Source: Streptomyces griseocarneus
Lineage (GTDB): Bacteria; Actinomycetota; Actinomycetes; Streptomycetales; Streptomycetaceae
Length of the DNA: 64,000 bases
NCBI GenBank assembly: GCA_003674045.1
Contig: PENC01000027.1
Coordinates: forward strand, 47,085-111,084
Reading direction: 5' to 3'
Shown: in pieces, positions 8,911 through 18,010 of the stretch
How positions within the stretch are numbered: the stretch's first letter is position 1
Layout of the letters: each line of letters begins with the position of its first letter
Position numbers and translations under genes: made by a program
Notes under the pieces: model-generated
Database searches by the model: none
The model's input: only the letters and a program-made list of their open reading frames with translations
Told to the model about the DNA's origin: nothing

Positions 8911-9552
8911 TCAGGGCAGCAGCCGCCGTTCCTTCGCCACCGCCACCGCGCCCGATCGTGTGTCGACGCCCAACTTCGCGTAGATCCGGCCAAGATGGGT
9001 CTTCACCGTGGCCTGGCTGATGAAGAGCGCGCGGGCGATGTCGCGGTTGCCGAGGCCCTGGGCGAGGCGGGCGAGGATGTCGAGTTCGCGAGGGGTCAGG
9101 GTGGGCGGGGCGGCGCCTCGCATCCGGTTCATGACGCGGCTGGCGATGGGCGGGGACAGCGTGGTGCGCCCCTGGGCGGCGGAGCGGATCGCCGCGAAGA
9201 GCTCCTCGGGGCGCTCGGCCTTCAGCAGGTAGCCGGTGGCGCCCGCGGCGATGGCCCGGGTGACGTCGGCGTCCGTGTCGTAGGTGGTGAGGACCAGGAC
9301 GTGGACGCCGGTGGCCGCGATGCGGCGCGTGGCCTCCACCCCGTCGATGCCGGGGCCGAGCTGGAGGTCCATCAGCACCACGTCCGGCCGGAGCTTCGCG
9401 GCCATGGCCACCGCTTCCTCGCCGCTGCCCGCCTCCCCCACCACGTCGATGTCGGGTTCGCTGCCGATCAGGGCGAGCAGCCCGGCGCGTACCACCGCGT
9501 GGTCGTCGCAGAGCAGGACGCGGACGCTGTCACAGGGATCGTTTGCGCTCAT
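8911..9552 (-). CDS. LuxR/NarL-family response regulator
   Basis: 213 aa. The receiver domain (about 9-125) has the acidic pair in LLCDDH, the phospho-acceptor Asp in VVLMDLQ and the Lys in YLLKAE. The C-terminal LuxR helix-turn-helix (about 148-205) contains GLGNRDIARALF and ATVKTHLGRIYAKLGV. The start codon overlaps the histidine kinase stop by 4 bp, so kinase and regulator are one transcription unit. Because the kinase is divergent from an HbpS-like gene, this regulator is the likely counterpart of SenR of Streptomyces reticuli. Confidence 0.92.
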   Translation of the reverse strand: MSANDPCDSVRVLLCDDHAVVRAGLLALIGSEPDIDVVGEAGSGEEAVAMAAKLRPDVVLMDLQLGPGIDGVEATRRIAATGVHVLVLTTYDTDADVTRAIAAGATGYLLKAERPEELFAAIRSAAQGRTTLSPPIASRVMNRMRGAAPPTLTPRELDILARLAQGLGNRDIARALFISQATVKTHLGRIYAKLGVDTRSGAVAVAKERRLLP

Positions 9553-10850
9553 GACAGGGGTTCCAGGGGGATCGCGGCGGACAGGACCGTTCCTTCGCCG
9601 GGCGCCGACTCCAGGGCCAGCGTGCCGCCGAGCTGACGGACGCGGGCCTGCATCGCGGGGAGGCCGTGGCCCCGGGTACCCGACGCGGGAGCGGACGCGG
9701 CGTCGAAGCCCACCCCGTCGTCGGCGACGTCCAGCACCACCTGGTCGTCCAGATGGGTGAGGGTGAGCGTGGCCGTCGTGGCGCGGGCGTGTTCCCGTAC
9801 GTTCGCCAGCGCGCCCTGTGCGATGCGCAGCAGCGCGGAGGCGACGCGGTCGGGCAGCGGACCGGCCGGTGTTCCTTCGACGTGGCAGCGCACGGTGAGG
9901 CTTCCGGACTCGTCCGTCTCGCGCGCGGCCAGGGCGCGCAGCGCCTGTTCCAGGGAGCCGCCGCCGGCGAGGTCGGCCGGGGCGAGGTCGCGGACGAAGC
10001 GCCGCGCCTCGGCCAGGTTCCGCTCGGCGATCGAGGCGGCCGTACGGACGTGACGGTGGGCGGCTTCCGGATCGGCTCCCCAGACGCGGTCAGCGGCCTG
10101 GAGCAGCATCCGCTGGCTGGACAGCCCCTGGGCGAGGGTGTCGTGGATCTCCATCGACAGGCGCTGGCGTTCGGCGAGGGTGCCCTCGCGGCGCTCGGTC
10201 GCGGCGAGCTCGCGCCGGGTACGGATCAGGTCGTCGATCAGCTGCCGCTGCCGGTCGGCCTGGCGCTGCATATGGACGAACACGGCGGTGGCGATGGCGG
10301 CGACGGCGGGCGGGGCCAGGACCAGGTTCGGATCGAAACCGCCCGACGACAGCTTCAGCTGCGCGGCGACCACGAAGGCCGTGAGGACCACGACGAGGGC
10401 GAGCGCCCTGCGCGGGGACAGAGTGCGCAGCCCCGTGAAGAACAGCGGCACCGCGCACCACGCGAAGCTCGGCGCGAGGACCACCAGCACCATCCAGACG
10501 GCGACCACCGCCCCCAGCCACGCGAACCGGCGCGGCGCGGGGCGCGAGAGCGGCACCGGGCCGAGTACGTACAGCAGTGCGAGGACGGCGGACAGTGCGA
10601 TGATCCACGGGGTGCGCGGCTCACCGGGGTGGCGGATCAGGAACCGGACCAGCGAGGCGCCGAGCAGCAGGAAGAACGCGGCGCGCATGACGACCGCCAG
10701 CCATCGTTCGCCGGAGGCGGCATCCGCGGTGGTGCGGGCCGGGCCGATGTCGCCCGCGTCCTCGGCGGTCGGCCCGGTCTCCTCAACGGCCGTTCCGGCG
10801 GTCGGCGCGGCCCCTCCCGCGGCCCCCGCCCTCAGCCGTCCGCGACGCAT
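9549..10850 (-). CDS. Sensor histidine kinase, HisKA_3 (NarX/SenS) type
   Basis: 433 aa from ATG 10850. Five or six transmembrane segments (about 50-200) precede a coiled linker, the HisKA_3 dimerisation box with phospho-His in RLSMEIHDTLAQGLSSQ, and an HATPase domain with DVADDGVGFDA and a GHGLPAM G2-like box. There is no large extracytoplasmic domain. A GAGGAGG site lies upstream. GTG at 10856 or ATG at 10895 are alternative starts. The gene overlaps its response regulator and diverges from an HbpS-type secreted protein, as in the HbpS-SenS-SenR redox/haem sensing system. Confidence 0.9.
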   Translation of the reverse strand: MRRGRLRAGAAGGAAPTAGTAVEETGPTAEDAGDIGPARTTADAASGERWLAVVMRAAFFLLLGASLVRFLIRHPGEPRTPWIIALSAVLALLYVLGPVPLSRPAPRRFAWLGAVVAVWMVLVVLAPSFAWCAVPLFFTGLRTLSPRRALALVVVLTAFVVAAQLKLSSGGFDPNLVLAPPAVAAIATAVFVHMQRQADRQRQLIDDLIRTRRELAATERREGTLAERQRLSMEIHDTLAQGLSSQRMLLQAADRVWGADPEAAHRHVRTAASIAERNLAEARRFVRDLAPADLAGGGSLEQALRALAARETDESGSLTVRCHVEGTPAGPLPDRVASALLRIAQGALANVREHARATTATLTLTHLDDQVVLDVADDGVGFDAASAPASGTRGHGLPAMQARVRQLGGTLALESAPGEGTVLSAAIPLEPLS

Positions 10851-11018
10851 TCCCACCGCATTCCAACCCTCCTCGACCTGCGCATTCCCACCCATCCTGA
10901 CCCGGGTGAGCCACCCTCGCATCATCCGATCGGCCGACACGGGGGTCCGCCATGGTGCCGCGGACGAGCAGCCACCGGGGCGAGGCCGGGGGGACGGAAC
11001 CGGCCGGAGGATCGAGCC

Positions 11019-11567
11019 ATGACCAAGTCGAAGAAGCTCCTCGCCGCAACCGTCGGCGCCGCCGTCCTCGCCACCGGGGCCATCGGTGCCGTCGCCGCCA
11101 ACGCCGCGGGTCCGGCGGCCGACGCCAAGACCACCGTCAAGGCCGACGCCGCGAACCGGAACCTCACCCAGTCCACGCACCTGACGATCGCCGCAGCCAC
11201 CAAGGCCGCCCAGAGCGCGCTCGACGCCGCGGCCAAGGAGGGCCAGAAGGTCTCCGTCGCCGTCGTCGACCGCGACGGCAACACGGTCGTCACCCTCCGG
11301 GGCGACGGCGCGGGCCCGCAGTCCTCCAGCAGCGCCGAGAAGAAGGCCTTCACCGCCGTCTCCTGGAACGCGCCGACCTCGGCCCTCATGGGCCGCCTCT
11401 CCAAGACCCCCAACCTCAAGGACATCCCGGGCACCCTCTTCCTGCCCGGCGGCGCTCCGGTCCAGGCGAAGGGCGCTCCCATCGCCGCCGTGGGCGTGGC
11501 CGGGGCACCGAGCGGTGACCTCGACGAGAAGTTCGCCCAGGCCGGCGTGGCCGCGCTGAACGGCTGA
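11019..11567 (+). CDS. Secreted HbpS/GlcG-family haem-binding protein
   Basis: 182 aa. A Sec signal peptide (about 1-30, KKLLAATVGAAVLATGAIGA) ends near ANA-AG. It is followed by a GlcG/HbpS domain (PF03928 family; LTIAAATKAAQSALDAA, VSVAVVDRDGNTVVTLRGDG, AFTAVSWNAPTSAL, GGAPVQ). In S. reticuli, HbpS is an exported octameric haem-degrading protein that modulates the SenS kinase. Here the gene is divergent from a SenS-like kinase with 168 bp between starts, which supports the same role. The start is ATG at 11019 with GGAGG upstream. Confidence 0.88.
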   Translation: MTKSKKLLAATVGAAVLATGAIGAVAANAAGPAADAKTTVKADAANRNLTQSTHLTIAAATKAAQSALDAAAKEGQKVSVAVVDRDGNTVVTLRGDGAGPQSSSSAEKKAFTAVSWNAPTSALMGRLSKTPNLKDIPGTLFLPGGAPVQAKGAPIAAVGVAGAPSGDLDEKFAQAGVAALNG

Positions 11568-11614
11568 GAGGCGGAAACAGGCTAGGAGCAGCCCCGTGCG
11601 GACGAGCGGCGGGG

Positions 11615-11648
11615 CTCCGGCCGGAATCATGTCGCGTTCCGGCCGGAG
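11615..11648. terminator. Hairpin between convergent genes
   Basis: A perfect 12-bp stem, CTCCGGCCGGAA / TTCCGGCCGGAG, with a 10-nt loop, lies between the HbpS-like gene and the convergent DUF4232 gene. Confidence 0.65.
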
Positions 11649-11705
11649 TCCCGCCGCGTCCGCCGATCGGGCCCGGCCTGCCAACGGTTCGGCGAGCGCG
11701 CCGCG

Positions 11706-12239
11706 TCACCAGACCAGCGCGTCCGCCGCCGTCTGCTGCCAGTACGTCACGTACGCCGTCTCGTCGGTCCACGTGCCCTTCGGGAAGGCCGGCTTCGCGG
11801 AGCGGGCGTCGGAGCCGTCGCCCTTGTCGAAGAAGACCTCCAGGGACGTGGCGGTGTAGCCGTACTGGCCGCTGCCGTCGGCGGAGGAGAGGTTGATGCC
11901 CGCGTAACCGGACTGGCCCGGCGCCAGCGTCACCACGGCCTGCGGCTTGCTGTCCTCGACCGCCTGGGTCGGCGACTGGGCCTCGTCGAAGCGCAGGAAG
12001 GGGTGGCCGTAGAGGTTGCAGGCCTTGCCGCCCGTGTTGGTGACGGTGAGCAGCTGGTGGTTGACCGGGCGGGTGACGTTCTGCACGGTCACCTTGGTGT
12101 CGGCCGCGGTGCAGGCCGCCGTCGTCCTCGTGTCGGACGTGGCCTTCGCCGCCGGGGCGGCGGCCTGGCTCTGACCCGCGGTCACCGCGAGGACGGCCGC
12201 GGCGAGAAGGGCGGAAGCGGTGAGGCTGGCGGTACGCAT
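11706..12239 (-). CDS. Secreted DUF4232 domain protein
   Basis: 177 aa. A signal peptide (about 1-27, ending SQA-AA) is followed by a DUF4232-type domain with two conserved Cys (CTAADTKVTV... and GGKACNLYGHPFLRF). Such proteins are abundant Streptomyces exported proteins with an immunoglobulin-like fold and unknown function. The start is ATG at 12239 with GGAGACA upstream. The domain reads complete to the natural stop. It is convergent with the HbpS-like gene. Confidence 0.85.
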   Translation of the reverse strand: MRTASLTASALLAAAVLAVTAGQSQAAAPAAKATSDTRTTAACTAADTKVTVQNVTRPVNHQLLTVTNTGGKACNLYGHPFLRFDEAQSPTQAVEDSKPQAVVTLAPGQSGYAGINLSSADGSGQYGYTATSLEVFFDKGDGSDARSAKPAFPKGTWTDETAYVTYWQQTAADALVW

Positions 12240-12675
12240 GGTTTGTCTCCTGAGAAATGTACTGACTGGTTGTCGCCGAAAGCCCGACATGCGATCTGAC
12301 GGATCCTCATGACATGGATCTTCACCGGGCGGTTCCCCGCTGAGCCGCCGCATCCGGACACATCGGTTCCGGGACTGCTTCAGCCGAGGTGGAGCAGAAG
12401 GATCACGACCGTCGAGACGGACGCGGTCACCACTCCCAGTGCCACGGCGTCGATGACGTCGAGACGGGCACGGAAGCGGGTCCGCAAGACAGCTCCTGTC
12501 CGTCATCACCCGGCTGTTCGGCCGCCGGGCCGTGCTCTGTGGTCACAGCCTGCGAGGTGGCGCGTTCCGAAGGCAAGGCATGGCGCACCTTTGGGGATGC
12601 TGGAATGCCTGCATATAGTCCGACCTGGGGAAACGCCGCGCCCTGGAACGCGGCACCGGGACGGGAAGAGCCAGG
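12240..12675. other. 436-bp divergent interval
   Basis: This lies between the secreted DUF4232 gene and the helix-turn-helix gene, whose promoters must both be here. Apart from one candidate short membrane peptide gene (12380-12487, listed separately) I see no gene, tRNA or clear operator. Confidence 0.4.
12380..12487 (-). CDS. Candidate small membrane protein (35 aa)
   Basis: A TTG at 12487 is preceded by AGGAG (complement of 12493-12497) at a 5-nt spacing. It opens a 35-codon frame with a basic head (LRTRFRARLDVIDAV) and a single hydrophobic helix (ALGVVTASVSTVVILLLHLG) ending at TGA. The positive-inside arrangement and RBS make a real small membrane protein plausible. I do not recognise it, and chance is not excluded. 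Confidence 0.35.
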   Translation of the reverse strand: MRTRFRARLDVIDAVALGVVTASVSTVVILLLHLG

Positions 12676-14109
12676 ATGGCCGGGGGGACGGCGGCGTTCG
12701 CCGAGCAGCTGCGCGAGCTGAAGGAACGCTCGGGCCTGAGCTACGGGGCCCTCGCCAAACGTCTGCACATGAGCACCTCGACGGTGCACCGCTACTGCAA
12801 CGGCGCCGCCGTCCCCACGGAATACGCCCCGGTCGAACGCTTCGCCAAGCTCTGCGGGGCTTCGCGCCAGGAAGTCATCGAGCTCCACCGCCGATGGATC
12901 GTCGCGGACGACGAACGGCGGCGGAAGGCCACGGCCGTGGTGGCGCCTTCCGGGGAGACGACGCCCACGGAAACGGAAGAGGCGGACGAGTCGGCCGAAG
13001 CCGCGGCTCCGCCCGCGGCCACTGACACACAGAAACCTGTCTCCGCGTCACCCACACCTGAGCCCGCGCCCGTAGCCGCACCCGCACCTCGGCCCTCGCC
13101 CGCGTCCACACCCACGCCCCAGCCCTCCCCCGCGCCCTCCGCCGAACCGGCCAAACCCCACCGCCGCCGCCTCCGCGTCGCCCTCGTCGCCGCCGCGGCG
13201 GTCGTGATCGTGCCCATGGCCGCCGCCATCGGCTACTCGGCGGCCTCCTCGGGCACGCGCGGCACCGACTCGAAGGCCATCGGCCCCGAGCCCGGTGCCG
13301 GCAGTACGCGCACCCCGCGCCCCAAGGAGCCCTGGCCCGGCTTCGGGCCGCCCAGCGCGCTCCCCTCCCCCGGCGCCTCCAAGGACCCGCGCACCGCGCA
13401 GCCCGGACCCGGCGGTACGCCCGGACCGGATACAGATGGAAGCGGTCCGGACTCCGGGGGCACCCCGGACAAGGACGCGCCCCTGACCGTCGACGTCCGG
13501 CCGTACGCCCTGCCGGACCGGTGCGACCAGATGTACGTGACGGGACGCGTGCCCGCCGCGGTCCCCGCGCCGCCCACCACGTCGGACGCCCGCGACTGGG
13601 TCACCGGGGTCGACGCGGTGCCCGGGGGCCGGATGCGCATCCAGGTCTCGGTCCAGGGCAGGAGCGGCCAGGCGGTCGTCCTGCACGCCTTGCACGTACG
13701 GGTGGCCAACCGCGCCGCCCCGCTCTCGTGGAACGGATACGCCATGGGCGACGGGTGCGGCGGCGGCCTCACACCGGCCCACTTCGACGTCGACCTGGAC
13801 CGCGAGCGCCCCGACGCCCGGCCGGTCACGGGCATGCGGGGCGACATCGAGATCCCGGCCACCGGCTTCCCGTACAAGACGTCCGCGACCGACCCGCAGA
13901 TGCTGGAGATCGTGGGCCGCACCAACGCCCAGGACGTCTCCTGGTACCTGGAACTGGAGTGGAGCAGCGGCGACCGCCACGGCACGCTCCGCCTCGACGA
14001 CCGCGGCCGACCCTTCCGCACGAGTGCGATCAAGGACCGGCCGCAGTACGCGTACCAATTCGGCAGCAAGAAATGGCAGCCGCTGCCGGACTACGCCCGG
14101 CGGCCGTGA
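12676..14109 (+). CDS. Membrane-anchored XRE-type helix-turn-helix protein
   Basis: 477 aa. An N-terminal Xre/Cro helix-turn-helix (about 8-65: LKERSGLSYGALAKRLHMST, TVHRYCNGAAVPTEY) is followed by an acidic and Pro/Thr-rich linker, a basic patch RRRLR, and one transmembrane helix (about 162-188, VALVAAAAVVIVPMAAAIGY). An exported C-terminal domain of about 200 residues has two Cys (DRCDQMYV, GDGCGGGL) that could form a disulfide. This topology (cytoplasmic DNA-binding, extracellular domain) is common in Streptomyces but its signal is unknown. The start is ATG at 12676. It is convergent with the M6 protease, only 9 bp apart. Confidence 0.85.
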   Translation: MAGGTAAFAEQLRELKERSGLSYGALAKRLHMSTSTVHRYCNGAAVPTEYAPVERFAKLCGASRQEVIELHRRWIVADDERRRKATAVVAPSGETTPTETEEADESAEAAAPPAATDTQKPVSASPTPEPAPVAAPAPRPSPASTPTPQPSPAPSAEPAKPHRRRLRVALVAAAAVVIVPMAAAIGYSAASSGTRGTDSKAIGPEPGAGSTRTPRPKEPWPGFGPPSALPSPGASKDPRTAQPGPGGTPGPDTDGSGPDSGGTPDKDAPLTVDVRPYALPDRCDQMYVTGRVPAAVPAPPTTSDARDWVTGVDAVPGGRMRIQVSVQGRSGQAVVLHALHVRVANRAAPLSWNGYAMGDGCGGGLTPAHFDVDLDRERPDARPVTGMRGDIEIPATGFPYKTSATDPQMLEIVGRTNAQDVSWYLELEWSSGDRHGTLRLDDRGRPFRTSAIKDRPQYAYQFGSKKWQPLPDYARRP

Positions 14110-14118
14110 GGACCGGGC

Positions 14119-16182
14119 TCAGTCACCCGATTTCCTCAGCGAGCACGTCGCCTTCGCCACCTTTCCCGGGTCGCTCTCCGAGCGTGCCGTGAGGACGACT
14201 TCTCCCTTCTTCGCGGCGTCCGGCTTCGCGTTCACGGCGACGTTCACCGGGACCTTCGCGCCGGAGGCGGCGGTGGTGAGGCGGTTCGGGAGCCAGGCCG
14301 ACCAGCCGCGGCCGGAGACCGTGGCGGAGAGCCGGTAGACGTCGGAATTCAGATAGGGGGTGTCCTGCGCGGCGGCGGCACCCGTATTGGCGAGTGCGAA
14401 GGTGCACATGGCCCGGCCGTCGGCGGGCCTGCCCTTCGCGGTGCCGGGGGAGACGGAGAGGCCGCGGGTGCGCGGGCCGGCGCCGTCGAGGGATTTGATG
14501 CCGACGGTGTAGGAGAGCACTCCCGCGGCGTCGCGCTGGATGTCCAGGACGTAGAAGTGCAGCCGGTTGGCCTCGTCGACGTACTCGTACGAGCTGCCGG
14601 AGTCGGCCCCCGCGTGGAAGAGCGCGTCGCTGAGCTGCCGGTAGTCCCCCATGGTGATCTTCTGCGGGGTGCCGTCGGGGCGGACGAAGTCCACCATGCC
14701 GATGTCCTCGGGGTGGGCGTCGATCACCCAGGCGAAGGGGGCCCGGTCGGCGTTCTTGGTCTTGCTGAGCAGCACGCCGTGGTCCGGGGTGAAGGAGTCC
14801 ATGCCCATGCGGTCGACAACCTCGACGGTGTAGTTGTCGTAGCCGCCGCCGTCGCACAGCGGGTCGGTCGCGCGGTCGCAGGACGGGGAGAGGTCGCGGC
14901 TCATGCTGACGTCGACGCCGGTCAGGCCCTTCTCGCCGGGCGGCGCGGAGCGCGCGGTGACGCGGGCGACGACCGTGCCGGAGTTCTTGAGCGCGTCACG
15001 GTCGAGGCGCAGGACGTTCCTGTCGTCGACCATGCCCAGCTTGATCTTGTCCCGCAGGACGTGTTCGGCGCCCATCGAGCCGCCGCTGGTCGCGGGTATC
15101 CGCCAGCGGGTGTGCGGGCCGCCCGGTCCGTTGAACGAGCCGCGGGAGAGCATGCCCCAGATGCCGGTGTAGCTGCGGCTCAGCGGGGTGCCGTAGGGGT
15201 TGTTGTAGTTGTCCCCGATGCCCAGGATGTGGCTGAGTTCGTGGGCGAACGTGGCCATGCCGGAGCTCTCGGCCTGTGTGGACGAGCCGTCCGCCGCGTT
15301 GGGCCAGATGCGGGCGGCCGCCTGCCAGGAGGTCCAGGGGACGTAGCGGGTCCTGGCCGCGTTGCCGCCGTCGGTCAACGGCGACGGCGGGCCCCACGCG
15401 GCCGGTACATCCTTTGCCGACGCGAACTTAATCGGGCCGAATTCCTGCCAGGTGGAGGATTCGTCCTCACCGGCGGTCAGGAAGAAGACGAAGTCGAATT
15501 CCCCTGTCTTCTCCGCGCCCACGTCGTCGGTCCAGGCGCGCTTGCCGTCGGCGCGGATGTCCTTGCCGCAGGTCTCCCCGTCGGGGCAGGCGCCGGGGTT
15601 CATGCCGGGCTCGATGCCGTACTGGTAGGACTTCCACGGCATCCGGTACGCGCCGAAGGCGGTCAGGTCGACGCCGATGCGCCCGCCGGAGTCCTCCATC
15701 CAGTATTCGTTGATGGTGTGCCCGTGATTGAGCGTCCCGGGCTTGTTCAGGAAGTCCCGGTAGAACGAGGCCACTTGCTCACGCGGAATTCCGGATGCCT
15801 CGGCGCTCGGATTACCGAATTTCGTCGAACCCGCGGGCCTGGTGACCGCGAAGTCCTCGTCCGGATAGTCGAGGAGCACGAGCGCGCCCTTGAACTTCCG
15901 CTTCGTGGGCTGACGATCGGGGTTCGCCCAGTCGGTTCCGGGGACGGCCCGGTACTCGGCCCAGGTCATGGCGTCGGGATTGCGCCACTGCTGCGGGTCG
16001 ACGGGCTGGACGAGCGGAGGCCGCGGGCGGTCGGGCGTCGCCCGCGCGGGCCCGGCGGCCACGGCCACCACGGCGCCGAGAATGCCCGCCAGCGCGATCG
16101 AGCGGCGTACGCGGCGGGCGCGGGAGAGGGCGCGTCTGCCGCGAGGAACGGTGGCGCGGGCGTGACGAGGGCCAGGGAGCAT
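14119..16182 (-). CDS. Secreted M6-family metalloprotease (immune inhibitor A type)
   Basis: 687 aa. A long signal peptide with a twin-Arg-rich head and hydrophobic core (SIALAGILGAVVAVAAG) ends near residue 48. The catalytic domain carries the zinc site HELSHILGIGDNYNN (about residues 313-327), the HExxH signature with a downstream Gly-Asp. Several segments (ALVLLDYPDEDF near 80, GTLNHGHTINEYWMEDSGGR near 150) are typical of M6 peptidases. The C-terminal about 130 residues form an accessory domain with an immunoglobulin-like appearance. It is probably an extracellular protein-degrading enzyme. It is divergent from the four-helix membrane protein at 16499. Confidence 0.88.
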   Translation of the reverse strand: MLPGPRHARATVPRGRRALSRARRVRRSIALAGILGAVVAVAAGPARATPDRPRPPLVQPVDPQQWRNPDAMTWAEYRAVPGTDWANPDRQPTKRKFKGALVLLDYPDEDFAVTRPAGSTKFGNPSAEASGIPREQVASFYRDFLNKPGTLNHGHTINEYWMEDSGGRIGVDLTAFGAYRMPWKSYQYGIEPGMNPGACPDGETCGKDIRADGKRAWTDDVGAEKTGEFDFVFFLTAGEDESSTWQEFGPIKFASAKDVPAAWGPPSPLTDGGNAARTRYVPWTSWQAAARIWPNAADGSSTQAESSGMATFAHELSHILGIGDNYNNPYGTPLSRSYTGIWGMLSRGSFNGPGGPHTRWRIPATSGGSMGAEHVLRDKIKLGMVDDRNVLRLDRDALKNSGTVVARVTARSAPPGEKGLTGVDVSMSRDLSPSCDRATDPLCDGGGYDNYTVEVVDRMGMDSFTPDHGVLLSKTKNADRAPFAWVIDAHPEDIGMVDFVRPDGTPQKITMGDYRQLSDALFHAGADSGSSYEYVDEANRLHFYVLDIQRDAAGVLSYTVGIKSLDGAGPRTRGLSVSPGTAKGRPADGRAMCTFALANTGAAAAQDTPYLNSDVYRLSATVSGRGWSAWLPNRLTTAASGAKVPVNVAVNAKPDAAKKGEVVLTARSESDPGKVAKATCSLRKSGD

Positions 16183-16498
16183 GACTCACCTCTTGTCTGA
16201 CGTGATCGGACGAGGGCGGCAAGCCGTTCGGCGGGCGACCGGCCCGATGACACAGCGGGTGACCCGTCGCGCTCAAGGTAAAGCGGGTGGAGTCGTGACG
16301 CCAGAGCGTCCGCGTGACTTTTGTGAGGCCGGTTGACCCGGAGACCGGGACGTACGCGGGTGACGCCGACCGCTCAAACACCGTGCTGAACAGGGGTGTT
16401 CATACCCGTCCCAGCCGGATTCCACCGTCCACCCACCAGCAACCGAACGTACGCCTGAATGACGTCCCCCGGTGCGACCCGTCCCCTAGCGTCCTTCC
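16183..16498. other. 316-bp divergent promoter interval
   Basis: No gene is visible. The interval contains the promoters of the M6 protease (minus) and of the membrane protein (plus). For the latter, TAGCGT at 16487-16492 ends 6 nt before the ATG, a leaderless arrangement. Confidence 0.45.
16487..16492 (+). promoter_or_regulatory. -10 box of a probable leaderless transcript
   Basis: TAGCGT is followed by six bases and then ATG at 16499, so transcription would begin at or next to the start codon. No RBS is present. Confidence 0.45.
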
Positions 16499-17839
16499 AT
16501 GACGACCCTCCAGGCGCCGTCACGCACCGCACGCCGCGCGCTCACCGGCCCCGTCCGGCTCCGTGCCCAGGCCCTCGCCATGCTGGCCGCCCTGGCCGCC
16601 CTCTGCGTCGCGGCGGTCGTCGGCGCCGTGGTCGTGCGCGGGGACGCGGCCAGGCTGCGCGACACGGCCAGGGACCGCGCGGCCACGGCCGCGGAACTGC
16701 GCTTCGCCCTCGCCGACCTGGACGCGCAGCGCGTCGACTCGCTCGTACCCGGGCACTCCGCCGACCGTCCCGCCACCCTGCCGCCCGGCCGCTCCGCGGA
16801 GGAGTACGAGGTCGGCAACCGCCTGCTCGCGCTGCTCACCGCGCAGCAGCGCCGTACGCAGGTGAGCGACCTGCTGCGGCGTCTGGGCGCGGACGCCGCC
16901 GAGGGCGCGCGGATCAGGGGCCTGCTGGACGGGCTCGGCCGGTACGACGACCTCAGCGGGCGGTCGGCGCAGGAGGACGAGCAGACCCCGGACCGGGCAG
17001 CGGGCCACCCGCCCGCCGCCACGGTCATGCTGTCCGCCGAAGCGGGCCAGGTGATGCACACCGAGCTGCTCCCGGGCGCGACCGCCCTGGCGGCCGCCTA
17101 CGGGCGCCAGGCGGCCTCGGCGGAGGCCCGCGCGCACGACGACGCCGTACGCGCGGCGATCGCGGTCGGCGGCGCGGGCACGGCCGCGGTGGCGGTCCTG
17201 TGCCACTGCCAGTTCCGGCTGGCGGCCCGCTACCGCAGGGTCCTCAATCCGCCCCTGGCGGCGGCCACTCTGGCGGTGGTGGTGATCTCCGCCCTGGGCT
17301 CGCTGTCGTTCCTGTCCGCGGCGGACAGGGTGACGGGAGCGGGGCGGGACGCCCTGCGGCCGTGGACGCGCCTGGCGGAGGCCCGCGCCGTCGCGGCGGA
17401 GGCGGCGGCCGCACAGGGCCGCTGGTTCGTCGAGCCCGCCCCCTCGACGGTCGACAGCGCGCGTTTCGCCGCCCTCACCAGGCGTCTGGACGGCCTGCTC
17501 GCCGCCAAGGACGGACGGGCCTCAGACGACGTGCTGACGCTCTACGGTAGCTTCCTCGCGGACGACGTCCGCCTCCGCCAACTGCGCGCCGCCGGACGAC
17601 TGGACGAGGCCACCACGGTCCTCACCGAGATAGGCCGGGGCCGTGTCGCCTTCGACTTCTGGGACTTCTCCACCACGCTGAGCGCGGATGCCGGTGAGCG
17701 CATGGCCGCCTTCGCTGCGGAGACGGGCCGCACCCGGTCCGACCTCTCCGGCTGGCCGGCCGTCCCGGCCGGCGTGCTCGCCGTGTCGGCCGCACTGGTG
17801 CTCGCGGGGCTGCGCCCCCGGATGGCCGAATACCACTGA
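16499..17839 (+). CDS. Membrane protein with two repeated sensor-like halves
   Basis: 446 aa. Hydrophobic helices near 27-49, 222-240, 258-278 and 420-442 bracket two exported alpha-helical regions of about 150-170 residues. The two-helix-bracketed arrangement looks like a duplicated four-helix-bundle sensory module of the kind seen in nitrate/nitrite-sensing (NIT) or chemoreceptor input domains. No kinase, HAMP output or other effector domain follows, so it would need a partner. I do not recognise the family with certainty. The start ATG lies 6 nt after a -10-like TAGCGT. Confidence 0.7.
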   Translation: MTTLQAPSRTARRALTGPVRLRAQALAMLAALAALCVAAVVGAVVVRGDAARLRDTARDRAATAAELRFALADLDAQRVDSLVPGHSADRPATLPPGRSAEEYEVGNRLLALLTAQQRRTQVSDLLRRLGADAAEGARIRGLLDGLGRYDDLSGRSAQEDEQTPDRAAGHPPAATVMLSAEAGQVMHTELLPGATALAAAYGRQAASAEARAHDDAVRAAIAVGGAGTAAVAVLCHCQFRLAARYRRVLNPPLAAATLAVVVISALGSLSFLSAADRVTGAGRDALRPWTRLAEARAVAAEAAAAQGRWFVEPAPSTVDSARFAALTRRLDGLLAAKDGRASDDVLTLYGSFLADDVRLRQLRAAGRLDEATTVLTEIGRGRVAFDFWDFSTTLSADAGERMAAFAAETGRTRSDLSGWPAVPAGVLAVSAALVLAGLRPRMAEYH

Positions 17840-17850
17840 GGGGCGCACGT

Positions 17851-17939
17851 GCAGTGGCACGGAAACGCTCGGGCAGTGGCCCGGAAACCGCTCAGGCAGT
17901 GTCTCAGAGGCCGCACGTGCAGTGCCCCGGAAACACGGA
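17851..17939. repeat. Four tandem copies of a 22-23 bp degenerate repeat
   Basis: Units begin at 17851, 17873, 17896 and 17919, each starting GCAGTG. The consensus is about GCAGTGGCCCGGAAACCGCTC. The array lies just after the stop of the membrane protein and before the convergent secreted protein. Confidence 0.6.
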
Positions 17940-18010
17940 ACCCTGCCCGCCATGCCCGGCCGCGCCCGAGGGCGCGTGGACACGGCGAACAGGGTTAGGT
18001 CAGCCGCTGA

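Noticed and set aside
17851..17939. CRISPR array
   Set aside because: Units are 22-23 bp with no distinct spacers and no cas genes.
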